Positions 46,076 through 57,274 of a stretch of DNA of 64,000 nucleotides are shown piece after piece. Both the position numbers and the translations under genes were made by a program. The stretch covers positions 17,454,089 to 17,518,088 of the forward strand of contig OZ010577.1 of assembly GCA_963932145.1 (NCBI GenBank), read 5' to 3'. Position 1 is the first letter of the stretch. Each line of letters opens with the position of its first letter. Origin of the DNA: Acanthosepion lycidas. Taxonomy: Eukaryota > Mollusca > Cephalopoda > Sepiida > Sepiidae. The notes beneath the pieces are model-generated. The model ran no database searches, had not been told where the DNA came from, and was given only the letters and a program-made list of their open reading frames with translations.

Positions 46076-46079
<4 letters not shown>

Positions 46080-46142
<63 letters not shown>
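46080..46142. repeat. (TA)n microsatellite
   Basis: About 31 TA units bounding the element at 46143 on the left. Confidence 0.98.
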
Positions 46143-46144
<2 letters not shown>

Positions 46145-46318
46145 CGAGACTCTTCGCATAGCGAATTGAGTCACTGTCAGTCACTGGGCGTGTTTCTAAA
46201 AAATAAATACGCTAAAAATCCACCTACATCCCTGCTGTGCGCCGACGGCTTAGTTGTAGAGGCAACCGGATGTCTAGCCACGCTGATGAGCTGCGAAACA
46301 GTCTGTCTGTGGATGACG

Positions 46319-46319
<1 letters not shown>
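46143..46319 (+). mobile_element. Small TA-flanked element with hammerhead ribozyme motif
   Basis: A 177-bp segment between two (TA)n tracts, with GC content above its surroundings. The A-box-like GACGGCTTAGTTGTAGAGGC at 46244-46263 suggests a tRNA-like or SINE part. A hammerhead-ribozyme motif ends it. There is no coding sequence. It may be a small nonautonomous retroelement. Confidence 0.55.
46278..46312 (+). ncRNA. Hammerhead ribozyme motif, type I with very short stem II
   Basis: CCACG (46278-46282) can pair with TGTGG (46308-46312) as stem I. The core CTGATGA is 46283-46289 and GAAA is 46295-46298. Stem III is ACA/TGT (46298-46300 with 46304-46306) closed by GTC. The cleavage position would be after C46307. 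All invariant core bases are present. Only GCTGC lies between the core boxes, so stem II is one pair with a triloop, shorter than usual. Activity is untested. Short stems III are typical of hammerheads in eukaryotic retroelements. Confidence 0.65.

Positions 46320-46373
<54 letters not shown>
46320..46373. repeat. (TA)n microsatellite
   Basis: Directly follows the hammerhead element. Confidence 0.98.
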
Positions 46374-46377
<4 letters not shown>

Positions 46378-46379
46378 AG

Positions 46380-47325
46380 TAAGCAAATATATGGATATAG
46401 ATCCGACAGTATATATATATGTATGAAAAAAAAGATTTTTTTTTTTACTATTACCTTCAAATCTTACTCCATCTTGATTTGAATCCTAAACTTCAATTAA
46501 GAAATATTACCCATCTAAAAATAGCTACAGATTGAATTCATGAATTAGACTGAAACTGATAAAGATTTTACCTTAACACTCATTAACAATATTAAAATAT
46601 TACCATTAGTAAAATTTTATTTTTTTTATTGTTGTTGTTTATTAATATAGTATTCAACTTATATTAAATCCCTACTTTATGTGTAGAAAAGTTGAATATT
46701 TGTATTGCTAACAAGCATTAAATTAATTTCTTTGTGGAGTTTTTAAACATTTAAATTACTATCAAACGTTAAAATCTGTTTTTATCTAAATTGCTAAAGC
46801 TATACCACCCCACTTCTTCTTCCAAAAACCCTACGTACATCTCTTTTCTCTTTACTTCCCCCTTTTTTCTTTTTCCCTTTTTTCTTCTTTTCCTTTTCCT
46901 ATATCATTTCCGTTGAGTTGACTGATTAAATAGGTCAACGTCTGATCTTTACCCCCTCCTTCCTCAATATTAAGTATTATAATAAAAATAAATAAAAAAA
47001 TAAATGATAAAACTCTCCCTTCCCCCTCTAAACACGACCATGTCTCTCACACCATTCTTCGCTACCTTCTATGTCAACTTATAGAAGCCTAATACTGCCC
47101 CTCAAAAGTGTAAATTTTAATTTCATTTTTCGTTTCACCTTTTGAAGGTGAGGTCTGAAGATCCAAGAAAAAATAAAAGTCTCTGGTGAAATAAATTATT
47201 ACAATGGAGCCTTAAAGTGGTCTGTTTTTCTTTAGATTAAATTATTCGCTCTGAATTAACATTAAGCTCTCAGGATTTCATCCTCCTTGGGATTATCCAC
47301 ACGGATTACCAAGATTTTCGTTACT

Positions 47326-47329
<4 letters not shown>
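46380..47329. other. No recognised gene
   Basis: AT-rich with a pyrimidine-rich patch at 46800-46905. Nothing recognised. Confidence 0.4.

Positions 47330-47388
<59 letters not shown>
47330..47388. repeat. (TA)n microsatellite
   Basis: About 29 TA units abutting the PLE. Confidence 0.98.
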
Positions 47389-47390
<2 letters not shown>

Positions 47391-49559
47391 TCTTCCCGAA
47401 TTCCAAAAAGAATTAACTAGCTCACAAAACATGATGTTTCGCAACAATCTAATCGACAAGGAAACATGCACAACACTTACACCCACAAACATCACACCTG
47501 ATCATTTCTATCTCCTTCCTAAAATATACAAAAGCAACAACCCAGGAAGGCCGGTCATTTCATCATTCAACCGCCACACGACCAAAATTTCCAAATGCGT
47601 AGACCATTACATACAACCCCTAGCTAAGGAAGTAAAATCCTACATCAGAGACACTACAGATCTACTAATCAAAATTAATCACATACAAACAGTACCAGAA
47701 AATGCTATTCTAGTGACATAAGATCACTCTATTCAAACATTAAACACATCGAAGGACTAACTGCCGTTCAGGAAGCACTTACTAAAAGAAGAAAACAAGA
47801 CCCCTTCACCACCACAGAAGTTATCATAAAGCTCATGGAGCATATTCTTACACTGAATACTTTCAACTTCAATGGAACACACTACCTGCAAGTAAGAGGC
47901 TGTGCCATGAGCACCATTGCAGCTCCAAACATATGCTACAATATTCATGGGAAAATTTGAGGAGACCCATATCTATCCCCTCATCGGTAGCGACTGCGTA
48001 TTCTATGCAAGATATGTCGATGATATATTTTTTGTATACACCGGCGGTGACGACAAACTTACGCAATTCCTCATGACCCTAAACACAGTACACGACTCAG
48101 TTAAGTTTGACTATGGAAATTCCACAAGATCCGTAAAATGTTTAGACACCCGCATTTACATAGATGAAAACAGGAAACTAAAAACAACATTACGCACTAA
48201 AGTCACCGACACCCACAACTATCTTCACTTTAAGTCATCCCCACCCTAAACACCTCAAAGAGAACTCTATTCACAAGCAGTTAAACTCAGAATGATATGT
48301 TCCAACAATGAACTAAATAAACAAACTCAAAATCTGGAGCATCAATTCACAACACGTGGCTATAAACAATACCTAATCAGAAAACAAATAAATAAAGCAA
48401 TTTCCATACTTAGAGAAGACACCCTAATGTACAAGGTTAAAAATAAACCCAGCCGCATGCCTCTAGTAACCACCCTCAATCCCACTCTGCCTACACTATC
48501 CCAAAATCAAATCACATTTCAGGGAACAGTGTAATCCATAATAAACCAAAAACAAAAACAACAGGATTTTCCCAAACATGTAACAACAAAAGGTGCTTAT
48601 GCTGCAACCACATTAGACACACGAATTCATTCACTAGCTCAGTCACAAAATCTAATTTCAAAATCTATCACGACACTAACTGTAGAAGTCATAACATAAT
48701 TTACCTCCTAGAATGCACACTATGCCAGAAACAATATGTTGGAAAATCTGAATGTCCCTTTCACTACAGAATTAATAATTATTGCAATCGAATTAAGTTG
48801 ACTCCCGATGAAACATTATTACCTGTAGAACAACATTTCCGCCTAGAAAAATACGATTTTAAAACCCATGCCAAATTCACTATAATTTAGAAAATAGAAA
48901 AATTCAGAGCAGATAACATTAGAAAGATTTTTAGAAAGTTAAATAAATAAATGGATTCGGCACCTAAAACACTCCATCCAGACGGGCTTAATCACAAATT
49001 TACCAACATAGATAGAATTAATATATAACCCCACAAATAAGGACCTACCCACATTTCTCACCCACGCAAGACAGACATGCTTACGGGGGTGTTGAGGGGT
49101 CATAATTATACATACACCCATACTAATATACACACTTACACACATCATACTCACTCACTCCCTAAGAAACAAATAACACACACACTTAACAGAGACACCT
49201 CGCCTGTCCAGGAACCAATAAAAATGTTAAAATGACCAAGGGTATTTAGAGAAGCATTAATTCATCCAGCTCTTATCTTAAATAACAACTTAAAAGAGAC
49301 TGTTTTCACGAACACAAGGAATGACCAAAATTCATGTTCAAAAATAAAATGAAAAGTACAGACAAAAGTTCATTTTCTCCGTCAAGACATTCACTTCTGT
49401 AGTTCACTGCTACTGGCAAGCAGAATTTTTTTTTCCCCTGATGATGGACATGTTGGCTGAAACTAGTCGAGGAATCTAAATGAATAATAAAAAAGAAAGA
49501 ATATTAATATACAACCCAGTGTGTCTGAAAATTTTAATTATTTTTAATATTTTTCATTG

Positions 49560-49560
<1 letters not shown>
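47389..49560 (+). mobile_element. Penelope-like element PLE1 (RT plus GIY-YIG), 5' truncated, broken
   Basis: Reverse-transcriptase motifs in order: FYLLPKIYKSNNPGRPVISS, GCAMSTIAAPN, FYARYVDDIFFVYTG, then VKCLDTRIYIDE. The linker QFTTRGYKQYLIRKQINKA and the GIY-YIG endonuclease region (NIIYLLECTLCQKQYVGKS) follow at about 48690-48800. The 3' untranslated part ends with a hammerhead-like core at 49438-49468. It has a few breaks. The N-terminal region is missing. (TA)n tracts bound it on both sides. Confidence 0.85.
49438..49468 (+). ncRNA. Hammerhead-like motif in PLE1 3' end
   Basis: CTGATGA (49438-49444), 14 bases, GAAAC (49459-49463), TAGTC. ACTAGT after the GAA box is self-complementary, fitting a loopless stem III of the kind that needs dimer formation. 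Stem II pairing is poor. Hammerheads are known in PLEs. Confidence 0.45.
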
Positions 49561-49564
<4 letters not shown>

Positions 49565-49616
<52 letters not shown>

Positions 49617-49791
49617 TATAAGACTGGTTTAGACGGAATAAATTCCAATAACCAAAAATAGTATTCTTAAAAGAGTGTTCAATACAGAGTAGAGCAAATA
49701 TTATCTTTTCAAAAATTAAACATGGCTATTTTTGTAGTGATGTTATAACATGTTTATGTTATAATTTTTGGATAAATAATATATATATATA

Positions 49792-49870
<79 letters not shown>

Positions 49871-49900
49871 TATTCAAAATTATAACATATTTATGTTATA
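49565..49900. repeat. (TA)n-rich interval between two PLE ends
   Basis: TA tracts at 49565-49613 and 49780-49865 with AT-rich spacer. A short inverse pair ATAACATGTTTATGTTATAA lies at 49744-49763. Confidence 0.9.
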
Positions 49901-49904
49901 TATA

Positions 49905-50535
49905 TATATATAAATTTTCAGACACACTGGTGTGTATATTAATATTTTTTGTTGTTTTATTATTTCAATTTGATTCCTCGTTCCTAGTTTTGGCTATTAT
50001 GGTCACCATAAGGAGAAAGAAATTTTAGAAAAACAAATTCTGCTTGTTTGTAGCATTGAACTACGGGTGTGAATGAATGTTTATGAAGAAAATGAACTTT
50101 ATCTGTAGTTTTGATTTGTTTTTATGCTTAATTTTGTTCGATTTTAATCAAACAGCCTCTTTCAAGGTGTTTTTAGGATAAAGGCAGGGGAGATTCATGA
50201 GTCGCAGAATTCCCTTTTTGGTCATTTGGACAGTTTTATTGGTTGCTGCGTGTGGGATGTGTGTGTTAACTCTATGTTATCTTTTAATTATTTGGGAGTA
50301 TGTATGATGTGCGTAAGTATATATTTTGGTATGAGTGTGAGTATAAGTATGACACCTCAACACCTCGGCAAACTTGTCTGTCTGGGTAGGGCTTGATTTA
50401 TGGAGATATATATATTAATTGTATCTATTTTGTTAAATTTGTGGTTAAGCCCGTCTGGACGAAGTGTTATGAGACGCGAATATCCATTTGTCTTCATGTT
50501 ATTCTATTATTTTTATAAGCTTATTTTTCCTTTTT
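49905..50535 (-). mobile_element. PLE 3' end in inverse orientation to PLE1
   Basis: The reverse complement matches 48940-49540: GATTCCTCG/CGAGGAATC, AATTCTGCTTG, AATGAACTTT.TCTGT, GTTGAGGTGTCATA.TTATAC, TAAGCCCGTCTGGACG, TGGATTCG.CTC. The two 3' ends point at each other across the TA-rich interval. No polymerase part is attached. Confidence 0.8.
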
Positions 50536-50544
50536 ATTTTCCAT

Positions 50545-50560
50545 CTCTCTCTCTCTCCCC

Positions 50561-50641
<81 letters not shown>
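50545..50641. repeat. (CT)n-(TA)n microsatellite
   Basis: CTCTCT followed by about 32 TA units. Confidence 0.97.
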
Positions 50642-50642
<1 letters not shown>

Positions 50643-50859
50643 GCACACAATCAATAAATGCTATGACCCTTTTTCATATAGACGACCGTGTCTCTTCACC
50701 TAAACAGTTTTTTTTATTATCTATAACTGTCATAGCTTCATGGAGCAATGGACTAATTTTCTTTTACCTCATCGAAGGTTTTGAATTCAGATTTGTATTT
50801 CTAAATCTACTAACATCCTAATTATCAAAAGTCTAGTTAATTCTATTTAACTCATAACT

Positions 50860-50985
50860 GGAAAGGTGAAAAGAAGAAATGGATTCATGCCTTTAACAAG
50901 GTTATAGTGCGAAAGCGAATGTTGAAATTTAATCTCGATCTGCTGATTCCACTTAAGGCACTAGAATCCGGTCTGCTGTAGGTGT
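50860..50985 (-). mobile_element. tRNA-like SINE fragment
   Basis: The minus strand shows TTCGCTTTCGCACTATAACC..GTTAAAGGCATGAATCC, equivalent to the TTCACTTACGTGC...GGGAAAGGTATGAATCC body of the better copies. It is diverged. Confidence 0.5.
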
Positions 50986-51033
50986 GTGCAAAAGATTCGT
51001 ACGAAAAATTGTTTTCAACTCTGCATTCAGGGT

Positions 51034-51050
51034 ATCTCTCTCTCTCTCCC

Positions 51051-51128
<78 letters not shown>
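51034..51128. repeat. (CT)n-(TA)n microsatellite
   Basis: CTCTCT with one CCC interruption, then about 27 TA units running into the left arm of PLE2. Confidence 0.97.
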
Positions 51129-51130
<2 letters not shown>

Positions 51131-51200
51131 CAAGGAATAGATACAAATTATTTCTTAAAGGCATTATGAAAAATAAAAAGTAAGAGATGAAAAACACTTA

Positions 51201-51240
51201 CAGAACAGACCAACCGGTTTCGTTCCCAAGCTCATCAGGG
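51201..51240 (-). ncRNA. Hammerhead-like motif in PLE2 left arm
   Basis: The minus strand reads CCCTGATGAGCTTGGGAACG followed by AAACCGGTTGGTCTG. Same motif as in the right arm. Confidence 0.55.
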
Positions 51241-52219
51241 TCGACTGGGAACACTTACTGCAATCAATATTGACTCACACAAACACCCTTCATACAATTA
51301 AAGCATTAAAAAATGAAATGATTAATGGTATAAGGGGGGGGAAAATTATTTGGGGGTCGTGTGAGGGGAATGTATGATACACACTAGAGTCTAATAACGT
51401 GAAGCCCAAGGAGACAGTCTCTTTGCTTACAAAGAGACGGCTCCCTGGACCGAATATACAGAGACTGTATGGTCTTCCGAAGACTCATAAGGATGATGTG
51501 CCCCTTCGACCATCCTGTCCATGTCAGGCTCGTCTCAACATAAGTTCGAGAGTTTTCTTTCAGACCTTCTTGAACCTGATGTTGAACATTTTAGCTCGTA
51601 TACAATTAAGGATTCATTTTCATTTGTTCAGGTTATTCGTGATACTCCTTCTAAAAATAAATTTATATGCTCCTTTGACGTATGTTCTCTGTTTACATGT
51701 GTTCCAGTAATGGAAACTATTGATATCTGTTGTAACATGTTATATCGAAGTGGTTTGTCACCTCCGGATATCCCAGAAAATGTGTTTGTTGAGCTAATGC
51801 AATTCGCCACTATGTCTGTGGAGTTTAGCTTTAACAATTTTATGTACAGACAGATTGATGGGGTTGCCATGGGCTCCCCTTTGGGTCCCGCTTTGGCAAA
51901 CATTTTTGTGGGCTTTTATGAGTCGTCCCTCTTCACTTTTGACAATGCACCGTCTATGTACCGTAGGTATGTGGACGATATGTGGAAGCTGATTCCTTTC
52001 TCACAGTTATGAACCAAATTCATCCATCTTTAAAATTTACCATCGAAAAGTAGTCCAATTCTTGTCTCTCTTTTCTTGATGTCCTTGTGCATCGGACTCC
52101 TTCTCAATTCCTTACTTCAGTATTTCGCAAACCAACGTTTTCTGGTTTGTATACGCGTTGGGACTCATTTTGTTCCAGAAAGCGTAAAATTAATCTCATC
52201 AAGACCTTAACTTAGGGCC

Positions 52220-52867
52220 TTGATGATTTGCAGTCAACAATATTTGGATGAAGAATTGGATTTTATCCGCTGCACGCTATTAAACAATGGATATCCTAGC
52301 GATATTCTTCATAGTGTTATGCGTGATAAGATTCTTAATTTTCGAAAGGAAAAACAACATTTAGCTCAAAAATGTCCTATTTACTTGCGGCTTCCATTTA
52401 TTGGTTCGCGGGTCTTGTCTGCTGTCCATCTGTGCTATTTTTCGGCTCAACTTAGGATTCATTTTGTGACTCGTTCTGCCTTTCCCTCTATGCGTAAGGA
52501 TCCTCTTCATCCCCATCATGTCTCTTCCGTGATTTATTCTTTTAAATGTCGTTGCGGTAGCAACTACATAGGAAGGACTTCCCAACGTTTAGATTGTAGG
52601 ATCAGGCAGCATGTCCCATTGCGAGTTCTTAATCCGGATGCCCGTAAGAGCCAGCTGGTTAATACTTCTGGGTCAGCGATCACAGAACATTTGATAAATT
52701 GCAGGGATTGTGCGAAGGATTTCAGTCCGAATTGGTTTACTGTACTGTCCAGTTCGCACTCTCCATTTCATTTGCGAGCACTTGAGTCTCTGTATATTCG
52801 GTCCAGGGAGCCGTCTCTTTGTAAGCAAAGAGACTGTCTCCTTGGGCTTCACGTTATTAGACTCTAG
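52220..52867 (+). pseudogene. PLE2 C-terminal part: linker and GIY-YIG endonuclease
   Basis: An open stretch of 215 codons. The linker reads YLDEELDFIRCTLLNNGYP. The endonuclease segment is SVIYSFKCRCGSNYIGRTSQ followed by RLDCRIRQHVP, with IYSFKC..C...YIGRT as the GIY-YIG signature and the Arg downstream. A cysteine pair CRC and later CRDC could bind zinc. Such nucleases nick target DNA for primed reverse transcription. It belongs to PLE2 and is not a host gene. Confidence 0.8.
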
Positions 52868-53057
52868 TGTGTATCATACATTCCCCGCACACTACCCCCA
52901 AATAATTTTTTTTTTTTGTGCTGTGCATATTCGCGCGGTTTGAATATTTTTTTTGTTTGTTTCCCCCCTTATACCATTAATCATTTCATTTTTTAATGCT
53001 TTAATTGTATGAAGGGTGTTTGTGCGAGTCAATATTGATTGCAATAATTGTTCCCAG

Positions 53058-53100
53058 TCGACCCTGATGAGCTTTGGAACGAAACCGGTTGGTCTGTTCT
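53058..53100 (+). ncRNA. Hammerhead-like motif in PLE2 right arm
   Basis: CTGATGA (53064-53070), GAAA (53081-53084), stem III ACC/GGT (53084-53086 with 53091-53093) closed by GGTT, and C53094 as the cleavage position. Stem II has a closing G-C pair and weak internal pairing. Stem I is partial. Confidence 0.6.
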
Positions 53101-53205
53101 GTAAGTGTTTTTCATCTCTTACTTTTTATTTTTCATAATGCCTTTAAGAAATAATTTGTATCTATTCCTTGCAATATTACGGTTCTGTACCTCCAACAAT
53201 TTATT

Positions 53206-53208
<3 letters not shown>

Positions 53209-53280
<72 letters not shown>

Positions 53281-53344
53281 TGGACACTGTAGTCAACCCA
53301 GCAGTGACAGTCTGTTACATTCTTAAACTCAATCGTCAGGCTAT

Positions 53345-53423
<79 letters not shown>
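53209..53423. repeat. Two (TA)n tracts around a 70-bp segment
   Basis: TA tracts at 53209-53278 and 53349-53423. The insert at 53279-53348 has CAGTGACAGTCTGTTAC, faintly like the small element at 46143-46319. Confidence 0.95.
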
Positions 53424-53427
<4 letters not shown>

Positions 53428-53529
53428 TCCTTTTGCATAAACGTTGTTTTAGATGGATCCTCATATTTTAGTAAATACTTTGTTTATTTAAATATCATTT
53501 TTATTTAATTACATTTACCGGCCTATATA

Positions 53530-53640
53530 TTCGAGAAATCGTGTCTGAAAATATGGCGAACCGTCATTAGATCTGACGTGCTTAACCGATTCGGCTACGC
53601 AAGATTTTTGGTTAAACAAACCCCGAAATAATGCTTTTGA
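53530..53640 (-). mobile_element. tRNA-like SINE head
   Basis: The minus strand reads TTGCGTAGCCGAATCGGTTA, then AGCACGTCAGATCTAATGAC and GGTTCGCC, an A-box followed by a partial B-box. Confidence 0.5.
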
Positions 53641-53811
53641 ACTCACATTCTCTACCGATTCTCGAAACTTCCATTACTCTTCTGTTTTGTACTCTAACGT
53701 AATGAAAGACATTTTTATTTTATGAAATGAATTAAATCTGACATTTTTTAATTTGTTTTGCTTAAACTTCATTTTAGATAGATACTTATGGATACTTATC
53801 GTTTCTTATAC

Positions 53812-53812
<1 letters not shown>

Positions 53813-53889
<77 letters not shown>

Positions 53890-53937
53890 CGAGAAAGAGA
53901 AAGAGAGAAAAATATCTATCTATCTATCTATCTATAT
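53813..53937. repeat. (TACA)n, (TA)n, (GA)n, (ATCT)n compound microsatellite
   Basis: Short tandem arrays in series. Confidence 0.97.
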
Positions 53938-54155
53938 ATGATTTAAAAATATGGTTTCATCGCTCCACAGTAATTACCCTGTTTCAAAAACAGAAAACAA
54001 AAAATTCAAATTCAATTATATTAAAGTAAAAGCATTAGTTCCCTTTCATTTTCAAGCGAATCTTGGAATGACTTTTTAAAAAATTTACTGAGTTTTAAAA
54101 GCACATACATTCATAATCTTTGTTTCCAAGGATACCTATATATATATATATATAT

Positions 54156-54471
54156 TGACACGTGGCTGAGTGGTTAGAACATTAGAATTCTGACCATGAG
54201 ATCTGGGTTCGAATCTCACCATGGTCGATTTATCAGGAGACTTCCTGATGTTATCGAATTGGTCCCACTTTAGAAAATGCCTGAAAAATCTACCACGTGA
54301 ACGAAATTGCTTAGACAGGACCCAGTTAGCACAAGTCACAAGCCGTCATGGCCGAGGGCTTGAGCTTTCTGGCCTTGTTCAAATTTTTGATCACGCTAAA
54401 TAACACGCTCTTTCCCAGAAACTGTAACTACGGTCCTAGTAGACCGGTATCCTCGAATACGAGTGGCCAGC

Positions 54472-54472
<1 letters not shown>
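54156..54472 (+). mobile_element. tRNA-derived SINE between TA tracts
   Basis: The head reads CGTGGCTGAGTGGTTAGAAC (A-box) and GGGTTCGAATCTCACC (B-box) with correct spacing. The acceptor stem does not close, so it is not a tRNA gene. The body runs to GAGTGGCCAGC, where (TA)n resumes. Confidence 0.75.
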
Positions 54473-54504
<32 letters not shown>

Positions 54505-54765
54505 GGTGTCCCCTCAAAATTGACATCACTTTAAAAGCAATTGGAAACTACTATGTCTAGCTCAATGGAATTGAACAGTTTAGGTGTTGAAAATCATAAG
54601 TTTATTATGGGATCGATTTCATAAGTGTCCGATATGTGCACCACCTGTGACACAACACACGTCAAGTGGATAATTAAGCTCTTGCCAAACACGCTGTCGC
54701 TTGTCTCCGGTAACATTATCCAGTGCCGAAGTGAATCTCAGGGTTGCGAAGTGTTGAAAGATTAA
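54505..54765 (-). mobile_element. Tc1/IS630-type transposase C-terminal fragment
   Basis: The minus strand encodes NVTGDKRQRVWQELNYPLDV and CCVTGGAHIGHL then stop, the C-terminus of a DDE transposase frequent in arthropods and molluscs (RVW.EL.YR.DVCR.T.GAHIEHL). Its end GGTGTCCCCTCAAAATTGAC may be the terminal repeat. Confidence 0.65.
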
Positions 54766-54789
54766 CAATGACACTCAAGCAGGAAGAAA

Positions 54790-55810
54790 CATGTTGCATA
54801 ATATATGATACGGTTAAGGAAACACTTGGACTCATCAGTTACACATGAAGACTGGCAATTAAAGTCAGAATATCCCATAAAAATAAGATTAGGACTACCA
54901 TATTAAATGGCAGTTGACTCAGTGAATAGAAAAACAAGATTTTATTCCTGAAAATACGATAGTTGCACCTCTAATGTCATGAAACAGTGCAATATTGCAA
55001 GCAATCGATAGGAATTTTCAAATTACTTAATCGGGAATCTCAAGTAGACAAAAACCATTAATTTAGGAAATGGCTGCCCTTTATAGCTTAGTGGGACTTA
55101 ACTTATCCATTCATGCGGATTAATCTGGGCAAAGCCGCTGGAAAAGATGGACTTTTTGCAGAAATAATTTTGTATGGTGGTGAACCCATGGTAGGAATAA
55201 CATGATAGTCAGGAGAAATAGAGATGCCTATCGACTGTAAAGCCTACATTATAATACCTATTTTCAAATATAGGGCGATTAAGGAAATTTGTCATAATTT
55301 CAGTGTATAGCACTTCTAATAACTGCCGGAAAATCTTAACAAGTATTTTTCTGAGTAGATTGAATAGTTACATTGCTAATTCTATTTTAGCAATCACAAA
55401 GCTGGTTTAGTATAGAGTAAGCGCGGACATGATTTCAATTGGTCAAGACCAAGAGAAGATATTACAGAAGATCATAGCGTATATCATGTCTTTGTGGATT
55501 TAACCAAAGCATTTGACATGATTATTAAATAATCACTGTTGGAGATCCTTGTGAAATTCGACTGGCTATCCCATTTTCAATCCCTCATTGAGTATTTCCA
55601 TGTTAACATGAAGGACTGTATAAATATTTGGGTTCGGAGTACTGATTGGACTCTTTTTCTCTTTAAGGTTTTTCTACTTCATACTTTTCGGAGTATTAAT
55701 ATTCAATACAGATAATCATATTTTTTAATCATTTCACCCCAAGCAAGGAAATGAAGCCACTACGACACAATAGGGTGACTGAGTGAGAAAGAATATGAAC
55801 AAGAAACATT
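54790..55810 (+). mobile_element. LINE reverse-transcriptase fragment with 3' tail
   Basis: Readable pieces are GKAAGKDGLFAEIILYGGE, a GWF.ARTISIGQDQEKI-like stretch, and HVFVDLTKAFDMIIK (RT motif A with the catalytic Asp), followed by a 3' UTR with AATCATTTCACCCCAAGC that recurs at 12700-12865 (-). It has several frameshifts. Confidence 0.75.
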
Positions 55811-56244
55811 TTTTTTTTTTTTTTCTGAATAAATAATCATATCACTTCTCATCTCTATCAAATATAGCATGCTTGTAGCAAACTTATATTGGAGATGGTA
55901 GGTCAAGGGATTTTGTGGGAGAGCGGACTAGAAAGCGATGCTGTAGGAGTTATCTCCTCCTAATTTCCTAATTATCAATAGGGGTCGCTCTCCCTGCACT
56001 GAATGAATACTGGGCGACTTCTTGCCTCGTTCTCTTTTTCGCTTTGCATTTCAGCGGACACATTTAAAAATGTGTTCGCTCGCACAGATCCGCATTTTTG
56101 CCCACTTGTGGGAAAACGCCATGAAACACACATACACGTACGTACGAACATTCACCAACATACAAACTCTTTACGTCCACACACAAACACAAATGTTGAT
56201 GTCTTTGTCACTTGCAAATTTGTTGTTTAATACGTATATATGTT

Positions 56245-56248
<4 letters not shown>
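55811..56248. other. No recognised gene
   Basis: A short T run at 55810-55826, otherwise nothing recognised. Confidence 0.4.

Positions 56249-56301
<53 letters not shown>
56249..56301. repeat. (TA)n microsatellite
   Basis: About 26 TA units. Confidence 0.98.
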
Positions 56302-56303
<2 letters not shown>

Positions 56304-56409
56304 CTCTTGTTTGTTTTCTTTACATCTCCGGTTCGACTCAACTTGAGTCCGCCATTTTCTTGTATTTGAACTTTCTTCTAGCAGGAATAAACAACACGTG
56401 TTTCTAATT

Positions 56410-57045
56410 CAACAACACGTAAACACACGGTCCTCTACAATGCATTGTCTTGGAGGAGGGCTATCATATCAAATGTATTATAACAAATTGTCTCGATCGG
56501 GAAGTTTTAAAAAAATCATGAAAATTAATGCTATATTATTTAAACAAAGTTCCTTATTTTACGAAATACAGTAAGAAATGACAAATTATTTAACGCGACA
56601 CTTGTTTCTGGTTATTGTTTGATAAATTCTTCACATCAGGTGAAATATTTGTCAATGGCAGGAGCAAAACATCATCCAGGTGGTCATGATCCAACCTTGT
56701 TCTTGAGCGACTTTTAGTAGGTTTCATTTTCGAAAAAAGTGGTTCACAAGCGTATCTATTTCCAAATGTTACCATCATTTTCGTATTATTTAATAGGCTT
56801 TTTTATTTTTCGTTTGTCAAGACATATTTCTTGTAGAAGTCAGCAGTGGATTCGGAATTAAATTTTCATTTAAAAAATTCGTCGCATTGTAAGTCAATTA
56901 GCAATTAACTCCAAATGATATTTTTTTCTGCAACTTTCTCCACAAATTAGTTACATAATTAGTGTCCAGGTATTAACCTGGCGGGCCGGACAAAAATCCT
57001 TCTCGGGCCGGATGTGGCCCGGGGTCTGGGAGTTGCTGACCCCTG
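56410..57045 (-). mobile_element. hAT DNA transposon, internally deleted (copy B)
   Basis: The right end (5' of the element) is CAGGGGTCAGCAACTCCC on the minus strand. The hATC part reads FGNRYACEPLFSKMKPTKSR, then TRLDHDHLDDVLL and TNISPDV. It has the same internal deletion junction as copy A and no mariner insertion. The far terminal repeat is poorly preserved. Confidence 0.85.
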
Positions 57046-57274
57046 TGATAGATGTTAGTACGAATCCCAGGTAGGATAGATTTCATGCCTTCAAATGAAA
57101 ATGACAGCAATAAACTTGATTTAAACTTAGTCTTCTTTTCCTGATTACATTAATAAAATATTGTTTTCTATCGCCCACTTTATAATAACTTTCTCCATCT
57201 TACAATGGCCTGAGTTTTGTATACTTGGACTTAACGGAAACAGGGTGAGTACTAAATTAGAACTAGACAATATA

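Larger units (their letters stand above)
51125..53177 (+). mobile_element. Penelope-like element PLE2 with long inverted terminal arms, broken
   Basis: Left arm 51125-51466 is the reverse complement of right arm 52785-53177, apart from an extra stretch in the right arm. The arms include the last 75 or so bases of coding sequence, so the left arm is an inverted copy of the element's own 3' end. Between them are RT motifs (GLPKTHKDDVPLRP, FICSFDVCSLFT, DGVAMGSPLGPALANIF, YRRYVDDMW) and the linker and GIY-YIG endonuclease. It looks fairly young, since long frames survive, and has about two or three breaks. Inverted terminal repeats of this kind are known for PLEs. Confidence 0.88.

Noticed and set aside
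53279-53348. A second small hammerhead element between TA tracts
   Set aside because: The minus strand has CTGACGA and an ACAGACTGTC-like stem III, but the GAAA box is not present and stem I does not pair.
54156-54235. A tRNA gene
   Set aside because: A- and B-boxes are good but the acceptor arms do not pair, and it continues into a SINE body. The same applies to the tRNA-like head at 5009-5089.
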